NCBI GenBank assembly: GCA_016868035.1
Contig: VGID01000032.1
Span: 1-46,563, forward strand
Source of the DNA: Betaproteobacteria bacterium
GTDB taxonomy: Bacteria > Pseudomonadota > Gammaproteobacteria > Burkholderiales > SG8-41
Direction of reading: 5' to 3'
Length of the DNA: 46,563 bases
Below, piece by piece: positions 7,192 to 14,116 of this stretch. The translations under genes and the position numbers were made by a program. The notes under the pieces were generated by a model. That model saw nothing but the letters and a program-made list of their open reading frames with translations. It was not told where the DNA came from and made no database searches. The number at the start of each line of letters is the position of its first letter. The first letter of the stretch is position 1.

Positions 7192-8352
7192 TCAAGGCCA
7201 GAGTCGACCTTCTGCGAGCTTCTCCAGCAGCAAATCCAGCGGCCAGACTTCGATGCCGTCTTCGGTCCGCAGCCGGCGCTCGCCCAGATAGACGAGCACG
7301 CGGCGCGCAATGCGCGGTAGCTCCGCGATCGCCCGCAACCCGGAGAGCTGCGGGGTTGAGAAACGGGACTGCGCCTTGACCTCGAGCGCGAGGTATTCCC
7401 GGCCGCGCCGCAGCAGGAAATCGACTTCGGTCTGACGGGCCTGCAAGGGCGCCCAATACGTCACCTCTTCGAAAAGGGCGGATCGCTCGTCATGGGCCCG
7501 CAGCAGGGTCAGGATCCAGCCTTCAAACAGCGCGCCGCGCTCTTCCGCTCCCACGGGGCCTAGTTGGCGCTTCGCCGCGCGCACGAGGCCGGGATCGACC
7601 CAGTAGAGCTTCGGATGCCGGCGTTCACGGACGCGCAGGCGCGGCTCGAAGGCGGGCAAGAGCGTCGCGAGAAGCGTGTCCTGGAGGATGCCTAGGTAGC
7701 CCTCGACGGTGGTGCGCGCCGTCGCCGCATCGCGCGCCAGCCCGGCCACGTTGACGATCTGCCCGTGAAAGAGGGCCGCCACGGGCAGGAAGCGCAGGAA
7801 TCCCGGCAGGTTTCTCACCAAAGCCTCGGCGCGAATCTCCTCGCGCACGTAGAGCTGCACGTAGGCCTCGAGCGTGGCGCGCGGATCATCGGCCTGCCAC
7901 ACGAGCGGTATGCTGCCGAAGCGCAGCACCCGTTCGAGGTCGAAGTCTTTCCCGAGCTCGGCCGGCACCAGCGGATAGAGCGTTCGCAGGGTCGCGCGCC
8001 CTGCGAGCAGATTCGTGGCGGCGGTCTTGAATCGGCGCGCGCTCGATCCGAGCAGCACGAACCGGCGGCGCGTGGTCTCGATGGCACGGTGCACCTCGTT
8101 CAGCAGGGCGGGCACGCGCTGCACTTCGTCGAGCACGACAATGCGTTGCGCCGGCAGGGTGCGCAGCTCCATGGCGAGCAGGCCGGGATGGGCGAGGAGC
8201 GCCTGATAACGCGACTCGTCCAGCAGGTCAACAACATGGGCGTCGGGAAACTGCTCCCGCGCCCAGGTGCTCTTGCCCGCGCCGCGGACGCCGAACAGGA
8301 AGAAGCTGCCCTTGGGCGGCGTCAGCAAGCGGTGATAATGCTTGGAAGGCAC
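7192..8352 (-). CDS. AAA+ ATPase with DUF4143 domain (second copy)
   Basis: The 386-residue protein has Walker A GVRGAGKST (21-29), Walker B IVVLDEVQ (71-78), a sensor FVLLGSSARR near 98, and a C-terminal segment QTEVDFLLRRGREYLALEVK with the D...ExK-like pattern of DUF4143. It is only distantly related to the ATPase at 3024-4202, so the two arrived independently. The start ATG 8352 fits the family N-terminus. Role unknown; it stands among TA genes and relics and may belong to the same mobile gene pool. Confidence 0.85.
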   Translation of the reverse strand: MPSKHYHRLLTPPKGSFFLFGVRGAGKSTWAREQFPDAHVVDLLDESRYQALLAHPGLLAMELRTLPAQRIVVLDEVQRVPALLNEVHRAIETTRRRFVLLGSSARRFKTAATNLLAGRATLRTLYPLVPAELGKDFDLERVLRFGSIPLVWQADDPRATLEAYVQLYVREEIRAEALVRNLPGFLRFLPVAALFHGQIVNVAGLARDAATARTTVEGYLGILQDTLLATLLPAFEPRLRVRERRHPKLYWVDPGLVRAAKRQLGPVGAEERGALFEGWILTLLRAHDERSALFEEVTYWAPLQARQTEVDFLLRRGREYLALEVKAQSRFSTPQLSGLRAIAELPRIARRVLVYLGERRLRTEDGIEVWPLDLLLEKLAEGRLWP

Positions 8353-8502
8353 GCCGTGATTTTACCACGCAAAATGACGGCATGGTGGCAGACCGCGCGG
8401 ACCGCGATGATCACAATATTAAAGCTTGTCTCTGGATTTGCAGCGACCCCACTCCCAGGAGAGCGGCCGGGGCGATCCGCCTCCGCACGGTGTTGCAGCC
8501 CG

Positions 8503-8655
8503 TCACACAGGGCGTGTCTCAAGGAACGCGCGCAACTGCGCTTCCCGGTGCGGCACCTCGACGAAGACCGCCTTGTGGCGGTTGAGCGCCTCGCGGCGCA
8601 TGCGCGTCACGGTCGCGTGGTGCCAGACGAGCTCGTTCTCTTTCCGGGCGGGCAT
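8503..8655 (-). pseudogene. Chimeric relic: cysC (APS kinase) start joined to rmlD end
   Basis: From ATG 8655 the frame gives MPARKENELVWHHATVTRMR and REALNRHKAV, the N-terminus of an APS kinase just before its Walker A loop. It then switches to FVEVPHREAQLRAFLE, which matches the last residues of RmlD (FGIEMPRWEDQLRAFLAEL at 12734-13627). The catalytic parts of both enzymes are absent. Complete cysC and rmlD genes lie 9 and 4 kb away. The 50-codon hybrid is a recombination scar; no function is expected. Confidence 0.65.
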
Positions 8656-8679
8656 GGGCAATTTAACCACGGAATCGAA

Positions 8680-8905
8680 TGTCCGTGATTCGTGATCCGT
8701 GAGCCGTGAGCCGAAGAACCATCGGCCACGGAAGCACACGGAAACACACGGACGAAACCATGGCAGCTGAACGGCCGGCGAGGAATGAGACTGAACCGAT
8801 TCCGGGGTTGCCGCTCATCACTCATCACTTCGCATTGCCTTTCGGTGACCTTCCGTGTGGTTCCGTGGCTAACAGGTTTTCCCGATTTACCGTTCACGAA
8901 TTGCG
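8680..8905. repeat. Composite fold-back repeat region
   Basis: GTGATTC/GTGATCC/GTGAGCC units (about 8685-8712) are followed by a separate 19-base inverted repeat with one mismatch: 8725-8743 (GCCACGGAAGCACACGGAA) against 8851-8869, about 107 bases apart. The right side ends with TTTACCGTTCACGAATTG, the complement of the heptad family, giving a nested fold-back. No gene is supported inside it. The complementary strand of the right end supplies the stop of the DUF4143 relic. Confidence 0.65.
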
Positions 8906-9151
8906 GACCGGCTCCCATAGCGCGCTCACCGGGGCGGCGATCATGCGCTCGCCGAACGGCACAGCCGCGTCTCCGTCATGGAGCAGGACGCCGCAGGCGA
9001 ACTTCCTGCCAGCTATCTCGGCGAGCGCGTGCAGGCCGGAGAAGTCCGATGCGGAGACCGTCGCGGACGCCTTCACTTCGACACCTGCGATCCTGCCGCC
9101 GGGGCCCTCCAGTACCACGTCAACCTCGCGCCCGGTTGATGTCCTGGAACG
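8894..9151 (-). pseudogene. C-terminal relic of a third DUF4143 ATPase
   Basis: The frame reads TGREVDVVLEGPGGRIAGVE, VKASATVSASDFSGLHALAE and FACGVLLHDG...PVSALW, the last 75 or so residues of a DUF4143 protein including the nuclease-like EVD...EVK pattern. The ATPase domain is missing; upstream is a stop and then PIN-domain remnants. The final residues (EPVRNS) and stop come from the flanking repeat sequence. Confidence 0.7.
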
Positions 9152-9182
9152 CTACGCAATCATCGGATTCACAACACGCAGT

Positions 9183-9362
9183 TCAGGAAAGCAGGACGAG
9201 ACTGGGGGATTCGAGCCAGGCATCGACCTGCGCCGCAGCTCTCGCGAGCGGCGTCGGGGGCACGAATATGCGCGGGTGCGTGACGATCGCCAGAAACTCG
9301 TGCACGCAGGGCCACGGAATGGTCCACGGCGCCGAACCCTCCGCCAGTCCGCATGGATGTCT
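9183..9362 (-). pseudogene. Middle fragment of a VapC-type PIN-domain toxin
   Basis: The minus strand reads AEGSAPWTIPWPCVHEFLAI, VTHPRIFVPPTPLARAAAQV and DAWLESPSLVLLS before a stop. This is the central part of a PIN toxin, including the second conserved acid (HEF). The N-terminal segment with the first Asp and the C-terminal segment with the last two Asp residues are both missing. Between it and Ig-like copy 3 (9363-9553) I see no recognisable gene. Confidence 0.6.
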
Positions 9363-9553
9363 TTATGATCCGGCGGCTGCGCCGGTTCAAGGCGACGGGC
9401 CGCCTCAGTCAAACCGCAGGCCGCGACACGTGACCAGGCTCGGGTCGCCGCCGCGGCAACTCCGGGTCGGATATCGCAGGCGCCACGAGCACGGTCTCGT
9501 CACCCGCGGGAGGGCGTCAAGCGTTTTTTTTGCTGATGCCCGGTGATTGCCAG

Positions 9554-9790
9554 TTACTTGAGACAGGGCCTTGCCAACGGTTGCGATTGCCAGGCGCTGC
9601 CGGTCGAGCGCACCATGCGTAGACGGATGTCGTAACATCTCCGTGCCCAGCCCGATAGATCCGCTTCGACCGCCCACCCCGAGGCGGCCACCGCCGGGAT
9701 CTCGAACACTTCGGCGACGTCATTTCGCATGAGCCCGTAACGGGTCTGCGGCAGGGGCCTGTTGTCGCGCATCACGGTGAACGCCTTGGC
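9554..9790 (-). pseudogene. Free-standing copy 3 of the beta-sandwich (Ig-like) module
   Basis: The minus strand encodes RPLPQTRYGLMRNDVAEVFE and SGWAVEADLSGWARRCYDIR and ends PCLK-stop at the same relative place as copies 1 and 4. The first part of the module, GWAFD and the next strand, is missing; similarity begins at the TV..(D)N/G..LPQ segment. Nucleotide similarity to copy 1 is very high in the middle (the run coding for SGWAVEADLSGWARRC). It has no promoter or plausible start. Confidence 0.75.
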
Positions 9791-9844
9791 GACATCGCCT
9801 ACTGGCTAAGCGCCCGCCGCGCGGGGACCGCGTTACGGTCCCGA

Positions 9845-10276
9845 TCAGTAGAAACGCACGACTTCCAATCCGATCGCGCGTCCCGCACCCGCCATCATTC
9901 GATCTGCTGTGGCCAACTGCCGAACGTTGCCGCCGCGGGCAACCGCCAGATGGATGGCGTCCAGCGTGCGGAGCGGAAATCTACCGAGCCGGGCGACCAA
10001 TCCCAGCGCCGCGATCAGGTGCTCGTCCGCAACCGGGAATACCTCCAAAAATCCCGCCCGCATGTCCTGTTCGAACGCTGCGAACACACGCGACTCGATC
10101 GTTCTTTTGATCTCACCGGCGCGCCGGCGCCGGGCGAGCAGGCAGCGGAACTCGACGACCGTGAGGCGGCTGATTGCCGCCGAGGGCTGCTCCCGGATGA
10201 ACGCCTCGAATTCTTCCGAGAACGGCTCGTTGAGATACCACTTCGCCAACGCGCTGGTATCGAGGTATGGCCCCAT
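9845..10276 (-). CDS. VapC-type PIN-domain ribonuclease toxin
   Basis: The 143-residue protein has the four PIN acids in order: YLDTSALAKWY near the start, VVEFRC near 43, TLDAIHLA near 105 and ATADRMM near 123. PIN toxins cleave RNA, often tRNA or rRNA, in a metal-dependent way. The ATG at 10276 overlaps the TGA of the antitoxin (TGATG), a normal translational coupling, so this start is preferred over a TTG one codon earlier. It is complete and not visibly damaged. Confidence 0.85.
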   Translation of the reverse strand: MGPYLDTSALAKWYLNEPFSEEFEAFIREQPSAAISRLTVVEFRCLLARRRRAGEIKRTIESRVFAAFEQDMRAGFLEVFPVADEHLIAALGLVARLGRFPLRTLDAIHLAVARGGNVRQLATADRMMAGAGRAIGLEVVRFY

Positions 10277-10503
10277 CAACGCTCGTCGCGCCCGGCGCGA
10301 ACGTGCTTCTCGCTGCCTTTCTTAAGGCGGGGCATGCCGGCGCGCAATTCGGCGTGCGAGGGCATTCGCCGTTTTCCGCGAAGCGGCAGAAGGCGCGCAA
10401 TCCACCGGCCACGGCGCGTAACCACCACCTCGCCCTCGGACTCAACGAGCTCGTCGAGGTGCGCCAGTTCCTTGCGGATTTCCCGAATGCTGAGCGTTTT
10501 CAT
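10276..10503 (-). CDS. Phd/VapB-family antitoxin
   Basis: The 75-residue protein starts MKTLSIREIRKELAHLDELV and continues ESEGEVVVTRRGRWIARLLP, the Phd/YefM fold in which the N-terminal half binds DNA and the C-terminal tail (KKGSEKHVRAGRDER) wraps the toxin. The start ATG 10503 is preferred over one four codons upstream because family similarity begins there. A 31-bp near-palindrome lies 11 bases upstream, so the pair probably represses itself. Confidence 0.8.
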   Translation of the reverse strand: MKTLSIREIRKELAHLDELVESEGEVVVTRRGRWIARLLPLRGKRRMPSHAELRAGMPRLKKGSEKHVRAGRDER

Positions 10504-10513
10504 CAACCGACCC

Positions 10514-10544
10514 ATGTGTCACAACAAATTTTATTGTGGCACAT
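10514..10544. promoter_or_regulatory. Near-perfect palindromic operator of the Phd/VapC pair
   Basis: The 31-base element has arms ATGTGTCACAACAAA and TTTATTGTGGCACAT around a central T, with 13 of 15 positions pairing. It lies 11 bases upstream of the antitoxin start, where promoter and operator overlap in most TA operons. The palindrome is seen directly; binding by the antitoxin is inferred. Confidence 0.65.
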
Positions 10545-10588
10545 AAACCCGCCGGTCGCAAACCGCGGCATTTCCCAGGCGCGAGAAA

Positions 10589-11554
10589 TTATCTGAGACA
10601 GACGCTGCCGAGCGTCGGTGATTGCCACTGGCCGGCGTCGGGCCGGATCAGGCGGAGGCTCACATCGTAACATTGGCGGGGCCAGCCCGAGATGTCTGCT
10701 TCTACTGCCCATCCCGAAGCTGCAACTGCAGGAATCTCGAACACCTCGGCGACGTCCTTGCGCATGAGCCGGTAACGGGTCTGCGGCAGGGGTTTGCCGT
10801 CGAGCAGCACGGTGACGTCCTTTAGGAGCGCCTCGTTGCGCTGGTCGAACGCCCAGCCCGCCGCGGTGAACACGTTCCCTTTGAGCTCATACCTTGCGGC
10901 CTTCCCGGGCCACGGCCGGTTGTCCACGTGGTCTATGATGAAGCGCAAGTTGCCCATCGAGTCCACGTAGCCGTTCTTGATCCAGGAGATCAGGTGCTCG
11001 GGCGTGTGTTTTCGCCCGGTCGCCTCGAGCGCGGCGCGGTACGCGCGCAGGAACTCGCGCCCGATGCTGTCCTCGCGGATGACGCGGTAGTAGAGCGAGG
11101 TCTGCCCGGTGGCCGCATCCAGGTCGTGGTTCCCGTCGAGCAATAGCGCAACGGCGCTTGCGAGGCCGGGGCGGTCCGCGCCGTCGCGGCAGTGCACGAG
11201 CAGCGGCCGCGGCGCGCGTTGCAGTGCATCGACGAGCTTCAGCAGCGCGGCGATGTCCGGCAGCCCGCGCGAGCGGAACTCGATGTCGTGCACCTCGATT
11301 CCAAGCCGCGGCGCATCGTTTCGGACGGCCCGATACCACTCCTTCTCGCGATTGGAGCCGCGCAGATTGATGACGGTCTTGATGCCGTGCTGTTTCACGA
11401 CCGCCTCGAGCTGGGCCGCCTTGGGCTGCGCGCTGCGATAGAGCTTGCCGGCGATCACGGGATGGAAGTTTGCACCCGTAAGCCAGATTGCCAGCCCTGC
11501 GACCACGATCACGCAGAACGCGAGGAGGGCGAGGAGGAAACGTTTGAACGTCAT
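10589..11554 (-). CDS. Membrane-anchored dual-specificity/tyrosine phosphatase with C-terminal Ig-like module
   Basis: The 321-residue protein has one transmembrane segment (about 5-26), then a cysteine phosphatase domain: KLYRSAQP (37-44), TVINLRG (60-66), and the P-loop HCRDGADRPG (121-130) with Cys122 and Arg128 fitting Cx5R. The catalytic part probably faces the periplasm. Residues 228-321 form the beta-sandwich module (AAGWAFD ... SGWAVEAD ... VCLR) that recurs as three loose copies at 2.5, 5.9 and 9.6 kb. Such YRSAQP-type phosphatases occur near polysaccharide or lipid genes, but the substrate is unknown. This is the only copy of the module joined to an intact gene. Confidence 0.8.
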   Translation of the reverse strand: MTFKRFLLALLAFCVIVVAGLAIWLTGANFHPVIAGKLYRSAQPKAAQLEAVVKQHGIKTVINLRGSNREKEWYRAVRNDAPRLGIEVHDIEFRSRGLPDIAALLKLVDALQRAPRPLLVHCRDGADRPGLASAVALLLDGNHDLDAATGQTSLYYRVIREDSIGREFLRAYRAALEATGRKHTPEHLISWIKNGYVDSMGNLRFIIDHVDNRPWPGKAARYELKGNVFTAAGWAFDQRNEALLKDVTVLLDGKPLPQTRYRLMRKDVAEVFEIPAVAASGWAVEADISGWPRQCYDVSLRLIRPDAGQWQSPTLGSVCLR

Positions 11555-11770
11555 CTATGAATCGGGGAATGGGGAATGGAAAACAGTGAACAGTGAACAG
11601 TGAACAGTAAGCAGTGAGCGGAGAGGCCCGGTGAATCGCAGGTCGTAAATGGGTAATGGGCGATCAACCGCGTGATTAAGTGACTGAGTGATTCAGCGAT
11701 TGAGTGATCGGGGAACGGGGAGCGATGAACAGTGACCGGTGAGCGGGAAAACCCGTGAATCGTGAAAGCG
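11555..11770 (+). repeat. Long composite heptanucleotide tract
   Basis: This 215-base gap is almost entirely repeat: GGGGAAT units, GTGAACA repeated four times, the shared GTGAGCGGAGAGGCCCGGTG block (about 11616-11635), GTAAATG/GTAATGG units, 8-base GTGATTAA-type units, and again GTGACCG/GTGAGCG with GGGAAAACCCGTGAATCG. Several unit types are joined end to end. Only the purine orientation is present on the plus strand. Confidence 0.8.
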
Positions 11771-11772
11771 GG

Positions 11773-12174
11773 TCATTTGCTGTAACACGTCAGAAATTCC
11801 GCGGGGGTGACCACCTCGATATCCATATAGCGCTCTACGCTACGGACTGCCTTGTCGCCGGTCACGATTACTTTAGCTTCAAGCTCGACCGCGCACTCAA
11901 ACAGCATGTTGTCGTCGGGATCGTGCTTCAGAACCTGCAACGGGGAAGTGGAGGCAGTGAAAACAAGATTGTGGCCCGACGCGAATAGGTCGAGCAATTC
12001 GTGGATGAGGTCCGCCCGCACACCCAGCCGATCCAGGACGTCCACGTACTCGTCAATGAGATCGCGGGAAACGCAGAGCGTTATCTCTCCGCGTTTCCAG
12101 TGTTCGATGACCTCGCGCGGCGGTCCGCCAAAGAACGATGACACGAGAACGTTCGTGTCAACGACGACCCGCAT
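11773..12174 (-). CDS. PIN-domain toxin, putative TA component
   Basis: The 133-residue protein starts MRVVVDTNVLVSSFFGGPP with the first catalytic Asp. DEYVDVL near 41 and a late DPDDNMLFECAVE ... VTGDKAV carry the other acids. This is the 'putative TA toxin component, PIN family' pattern. Its start overlaps the end of the antitoxin gene by 17 bases, a tight coupling. The stop lies close to the edge of the adjoining repeat tract. Probably a functional RNase toxin. Confidence 0.8.
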   Translation of the reverse strand: MRVVVDTNVLVSSFFGGPPREVIEHWKRGEITLCVSRDLIDEYVDVLDRLGVRADLIHELLDLFASGHNLVFTASTSPLQVLKHDPDDNMLFECAVELEAKVIVTGDKAVRSVERYMDIEVVTPAEFLTCYSK

Positions 12175-12424
12175 CTCGGGTCTTTGATTTCCTGACCTCT
12201 CGCACTGCCTTTGCCACGTCGCCCGCGGTGAGCCCCGCGGACTTCAGGCGCTGGCCGATTCGCCCCCAGAGAGCGTCGATGTACGAAGCGACGTCGCGGT
12301 TCTTGACGTACTCCTCGATGAGATCGCGCACTACCTGCGTGGCGGTCTTTCCCTCCCGCGTCGCCAACCTCGCGAGCTTGCGCTTGAGCTCGGGGTCCAT
12401 CCGAATCAAAAGTTGCTCTGCCAT
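12158..12424 (-). CDS. Ribbon-helix-helix antitoxin
   Basis: The 88-residue protein begins MAEQLLIRMDPELKRKLARL and continues ATREGKTATQVVRDLIEEYV, a classic RHH DNA-binding domain (strand LLIRMD, then two helices). The C-terminal helix (DVAKAVREVRKSK) would bind the PIN toxin. A good AGAGGA site precedes the ATG by about seven bases. It is the first gene of the pair, followed in overlap by the PIN gene. Confidence 0.8.
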   Translation of the reverse strand: MAEQLLIRMDPELKRKLARLATREGKTATQVVRDLIEEYVKNRDVASYIDALWGRIGQRLKSAGLTAGDVAKAVREVRKSKTRDAGRR

Positions 12425-12438
12425 GCCTGTCCTCTATT

Positions 12439-12473
12439 GCTATCCGGGTGATATCCCAGATATACAAGATAGC
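12439..12473. promoter_or_regulatory. Possible operator of the RHH/PIN pair
   Basis: Upstream of the antitoxin, GCTATC (12439-12444) and GATAGC (12468-12473) form an inverted repeat around a 23-base spacer that itself holds GGGTGATATCCC. RHH antitoxins commonly bind such short inverted or direct sites. The symmetry is seen; the function is a guess. Confidence 0.35.
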
Positions 12474-12589
12474 ATATTCAAGGCCAAACATGCACGCGCG
12501 ATCGGCCGGTTGGTATCCTAGTCTCGAACCCCTTCTCCTGCGGCCCATTGCGTTCCGCTCCACCTATCGTTCGCCGCAAACGGCAAGAA

Positions 12590-12775
12590 TTCCTGAATCG
12601 GGAACGGGGGAATGGGGAATAGTGAACAGTGAGCAGTGAGCAGTGAGCGGGGAGACCCGGTGAATCGCAAAACGGCCCGAAGTTCGTGAAACATGAATCG
12701 AAAAGGCACGTTGCTCGCATCACTGCCCATTTCCTATTTCCTATTTTCCATTTCCTGGAGTTCGGCAAGAAAGGC
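12590..12775. repeat. Fold-back heptanucleotide tract overlapping the end of rmlD
   Basis: Purine arm: GAATCGGGAACGGGGGAATG, GGGAATA, GTGAACA, GTGAGCA (three units), then the shared block GTGAGCGGGGAGACCCGGTG (about 12643-12662). Complementary arm: CCCATTTCCTATTTCCTATT at about 12725-12744. The complementary arm read on the minus strand supplies the last residues (MENRK) and TAG stop of rmlD. Confidence 0.75.
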
Positions 12776-13627
12776 GCGCAACTGGTCTTCCCAGCGCGGC
12801 ATCTCGATCCCGAACACTTGTTTGATCTTGGTCTTGTCGGTGACAGGGTGAGGCGGCCTGCGGGCCGGCAGCGGGTACTGGTCCGACGTTATCGGTTTTA
12901 TGGTTGCCCAGCCGTCGGACGACCCCGTGAGTTCCCGCATGGCGCCGATGATCGCCCTTGCGAACTCGTAGCGCGAGGTATGGCCCATGGCGGAAAGGTG
13001 GTAGATGCCGCTCTGTTCCCGGATCGCTTCCCCACAACGCAAGAGGTCTGCGCTTGCTTCGGCCAGCCGTCGCGCCCGCGTCGGTGAGCCGGTCTGGTCG
13101 TTCACCACGCCGAGTTCCTTCTTCTCCCGCGCAAGGCGCAGGATGGCGAGCACGAAATTTGGCCCGCCGCTGCTGTAGATCCAACTGGTGCGCAGGATGA
13201 TGTACACGCCCCCGGCCGACTCTATCGCGCGCTCACCGGCGAGTTTCGTCTTGCCGTAGACGTTCACCGGGTTCGGCGCGTCTTCCTCCGTGTACAGCTC
13301 CTTCCGCTCGCCATCGAACACATAGTCGGTGGAATAGTGGATAAGTGCTGCTCCGACGTGCTTCGCTTCCTCGGCGAGGATGCCCGGGGCGACGCCGTTC
13401 ACCTGCATCGCGAGATCGGGCTCGGCTTCCGCCTTGTCCACGGTCGTGTACCCGGCTGCGTTCACGATGATCGCCGGCTTCGCATCGCGGATCGCGCGGC
13501 GGATCGAGTCCGGATTCGCGAGATCCATCTCCTCCCGGCCGGTTGCGACGACATGGCCGAGCGGCCCGAGAGCGACGACCAGCTCGGAGCCCAATTGCCC
13601 CGTTTTCCCCGCGAGAAGAATTCTCAT
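12734..13627 (-). CDS. rmlD: dTDP-4-dehydrorhamnose reductase
   Basis: RmlD makes dTDP-L-rhamnose, using NAD(P)H, in the last step of the Rml pathway. The 297-residue protein has the nucleotide-binding GKTGQLGSE (7-15), STDYVFDG (99-106), and the catalytic Tyr124-x3-Lys128 in VYGKTK. The start ATG 13627 gives the normal MRILLAG N-terminus. The final residues QEMENRK and stop come from the neighbouring repeat tract rather than conserved family sequence. It is separated from rmlC by a VapBC pair on the other strand. Confidence 0.95.
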   Translation of the reverse strand: MRILLAGKTGQLGSELVVALGPLGHVVATGREEMDLANPDSIRRAIRDAKPAIIVNAAGYTTVDKAEAEPDLAMQVNGVAPGILAEEAKHVGAALIHYSTDYVFDGERKELYTEEDAPNPVNVYGKTKLAGERAIESAGGVYIILRTSWIYSSGGPNFVLAILRLAREKKELGVVNDQTGSPTRARRLAEASADLLRCGEAIREQSGIYHLSAMGHTSRYEFARAIIGAMRELTGSSDGWATIKPITSDQYPLPARRPPHPVTDKTKIKQVFGIEMPRWEDQLRAFLAELQEMENRK

Positions 13628-13697
13628 CGTTCGTGAATCGGGAACCGGAAACAGGGAATGGGGAACAGTGACAGTCTACTGTTCACCATTTATCCCG
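13628..13697. repeat. Small fold-back heptanucleotide tract
   Basis: GTGAATC, GGGAACC, GGGAATG and GGGAACA units, then GTGACAG-TCTA-CTGTTCACC close into a hairpin just upstream of the rmlD start. The tract begins directly after the rmlD ATG position, so it must lie in or next to the rmlD leader. Confidence 0.65.
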
Positions 13698-13809
13698 CAA
13701 TCTGGCGATGCACTGCTTCAGCATGGAGTTCGAGGGCGGGGGTGTCAAGACGAGGGCTGGGCGGCCTCCCGCGCCGGCGTGCAGCAAGCTTGCCAGCGTT
13801 CGCGGCACG

Positions 13810-13831
13810 ATGTATGATTCATGTCATACAT
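13810..13831. promoter_or_regulatory. Perfect inverted repeat, probable operator of VapBC
   Basis: ATGTATGA (13810-13817) and TCATACAT (13824-13831) flank a six-base spacer, 18 bases before the antitoxin ATG. Position and perfect symmetry fit an antitoxin autoregulatory operator. Confidence 0.6.
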
Positions 13832-13849
13832 TAGTGTGGAGCGGCTCCC

Positions 13850-14116
13850 ATGAAAGTGCTGTCAGTGCGGCTCAATGACCGGGAAGCGGCCGAGCTCCGG
13901 GCGCTTTGTGAGCGCACCGGACTCACGCCTTCGAAAGCGGTCAAGCGAGGCATCGCTGAGATAGCCGGCACGGCGACGGGCCGGAAAACGCTCGGAGAGA
14001 TCGCCCGCGAGCTCGACTTGGCCGGATGCTTCGCCGGGCCCCCCGATCTCGGAGAGCGGCACGATCACTACCTGAGGCGGGCGCTCAGGGGCAAGCGTGC
14101 AAAGGGTCATCGTTGA
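13850..14116 (+). CDS. VapB-like antitoxin (RHH-type)
   Basis: The 88-residue protein starts MKVLSVRLNDREAAELRALC and continues ERTGLTPSKAVKRGIAEIAG, a ribbon-helix-helix domain; the rest (ARELDLAGCFAGPPDLGERH) would contact the toxin. A GGAG site sits about eight bases before the ATG. Its end overlaps the toxin start by 20 bases. It is on the plus strand, against the direction of the rml genes around it, so it looks inserted between rmlC and rmlD. Confidence 0.8.
   Translation: MKVLSVRLNDREAAELRALCERTGLTPSKAVKRGIAEIAGTATGRKTLGEIARELDLAGCFAGPPDLGERHDHYLRRALRGKRAKGHR

Noticed and set aside
9363-9553. Possible further gene relic between the PIN fragment and Ig-like copy 3
   Set aside because: Open in places on the minus strand but no segment resembles a known family.
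2543-12430. Integron-like cassette array (many small TA genes on one strand)
   Set aside because: No integrase gene and no regularly spaced attC-type sites were found; the gaps hold heptad repeats and relics instead.
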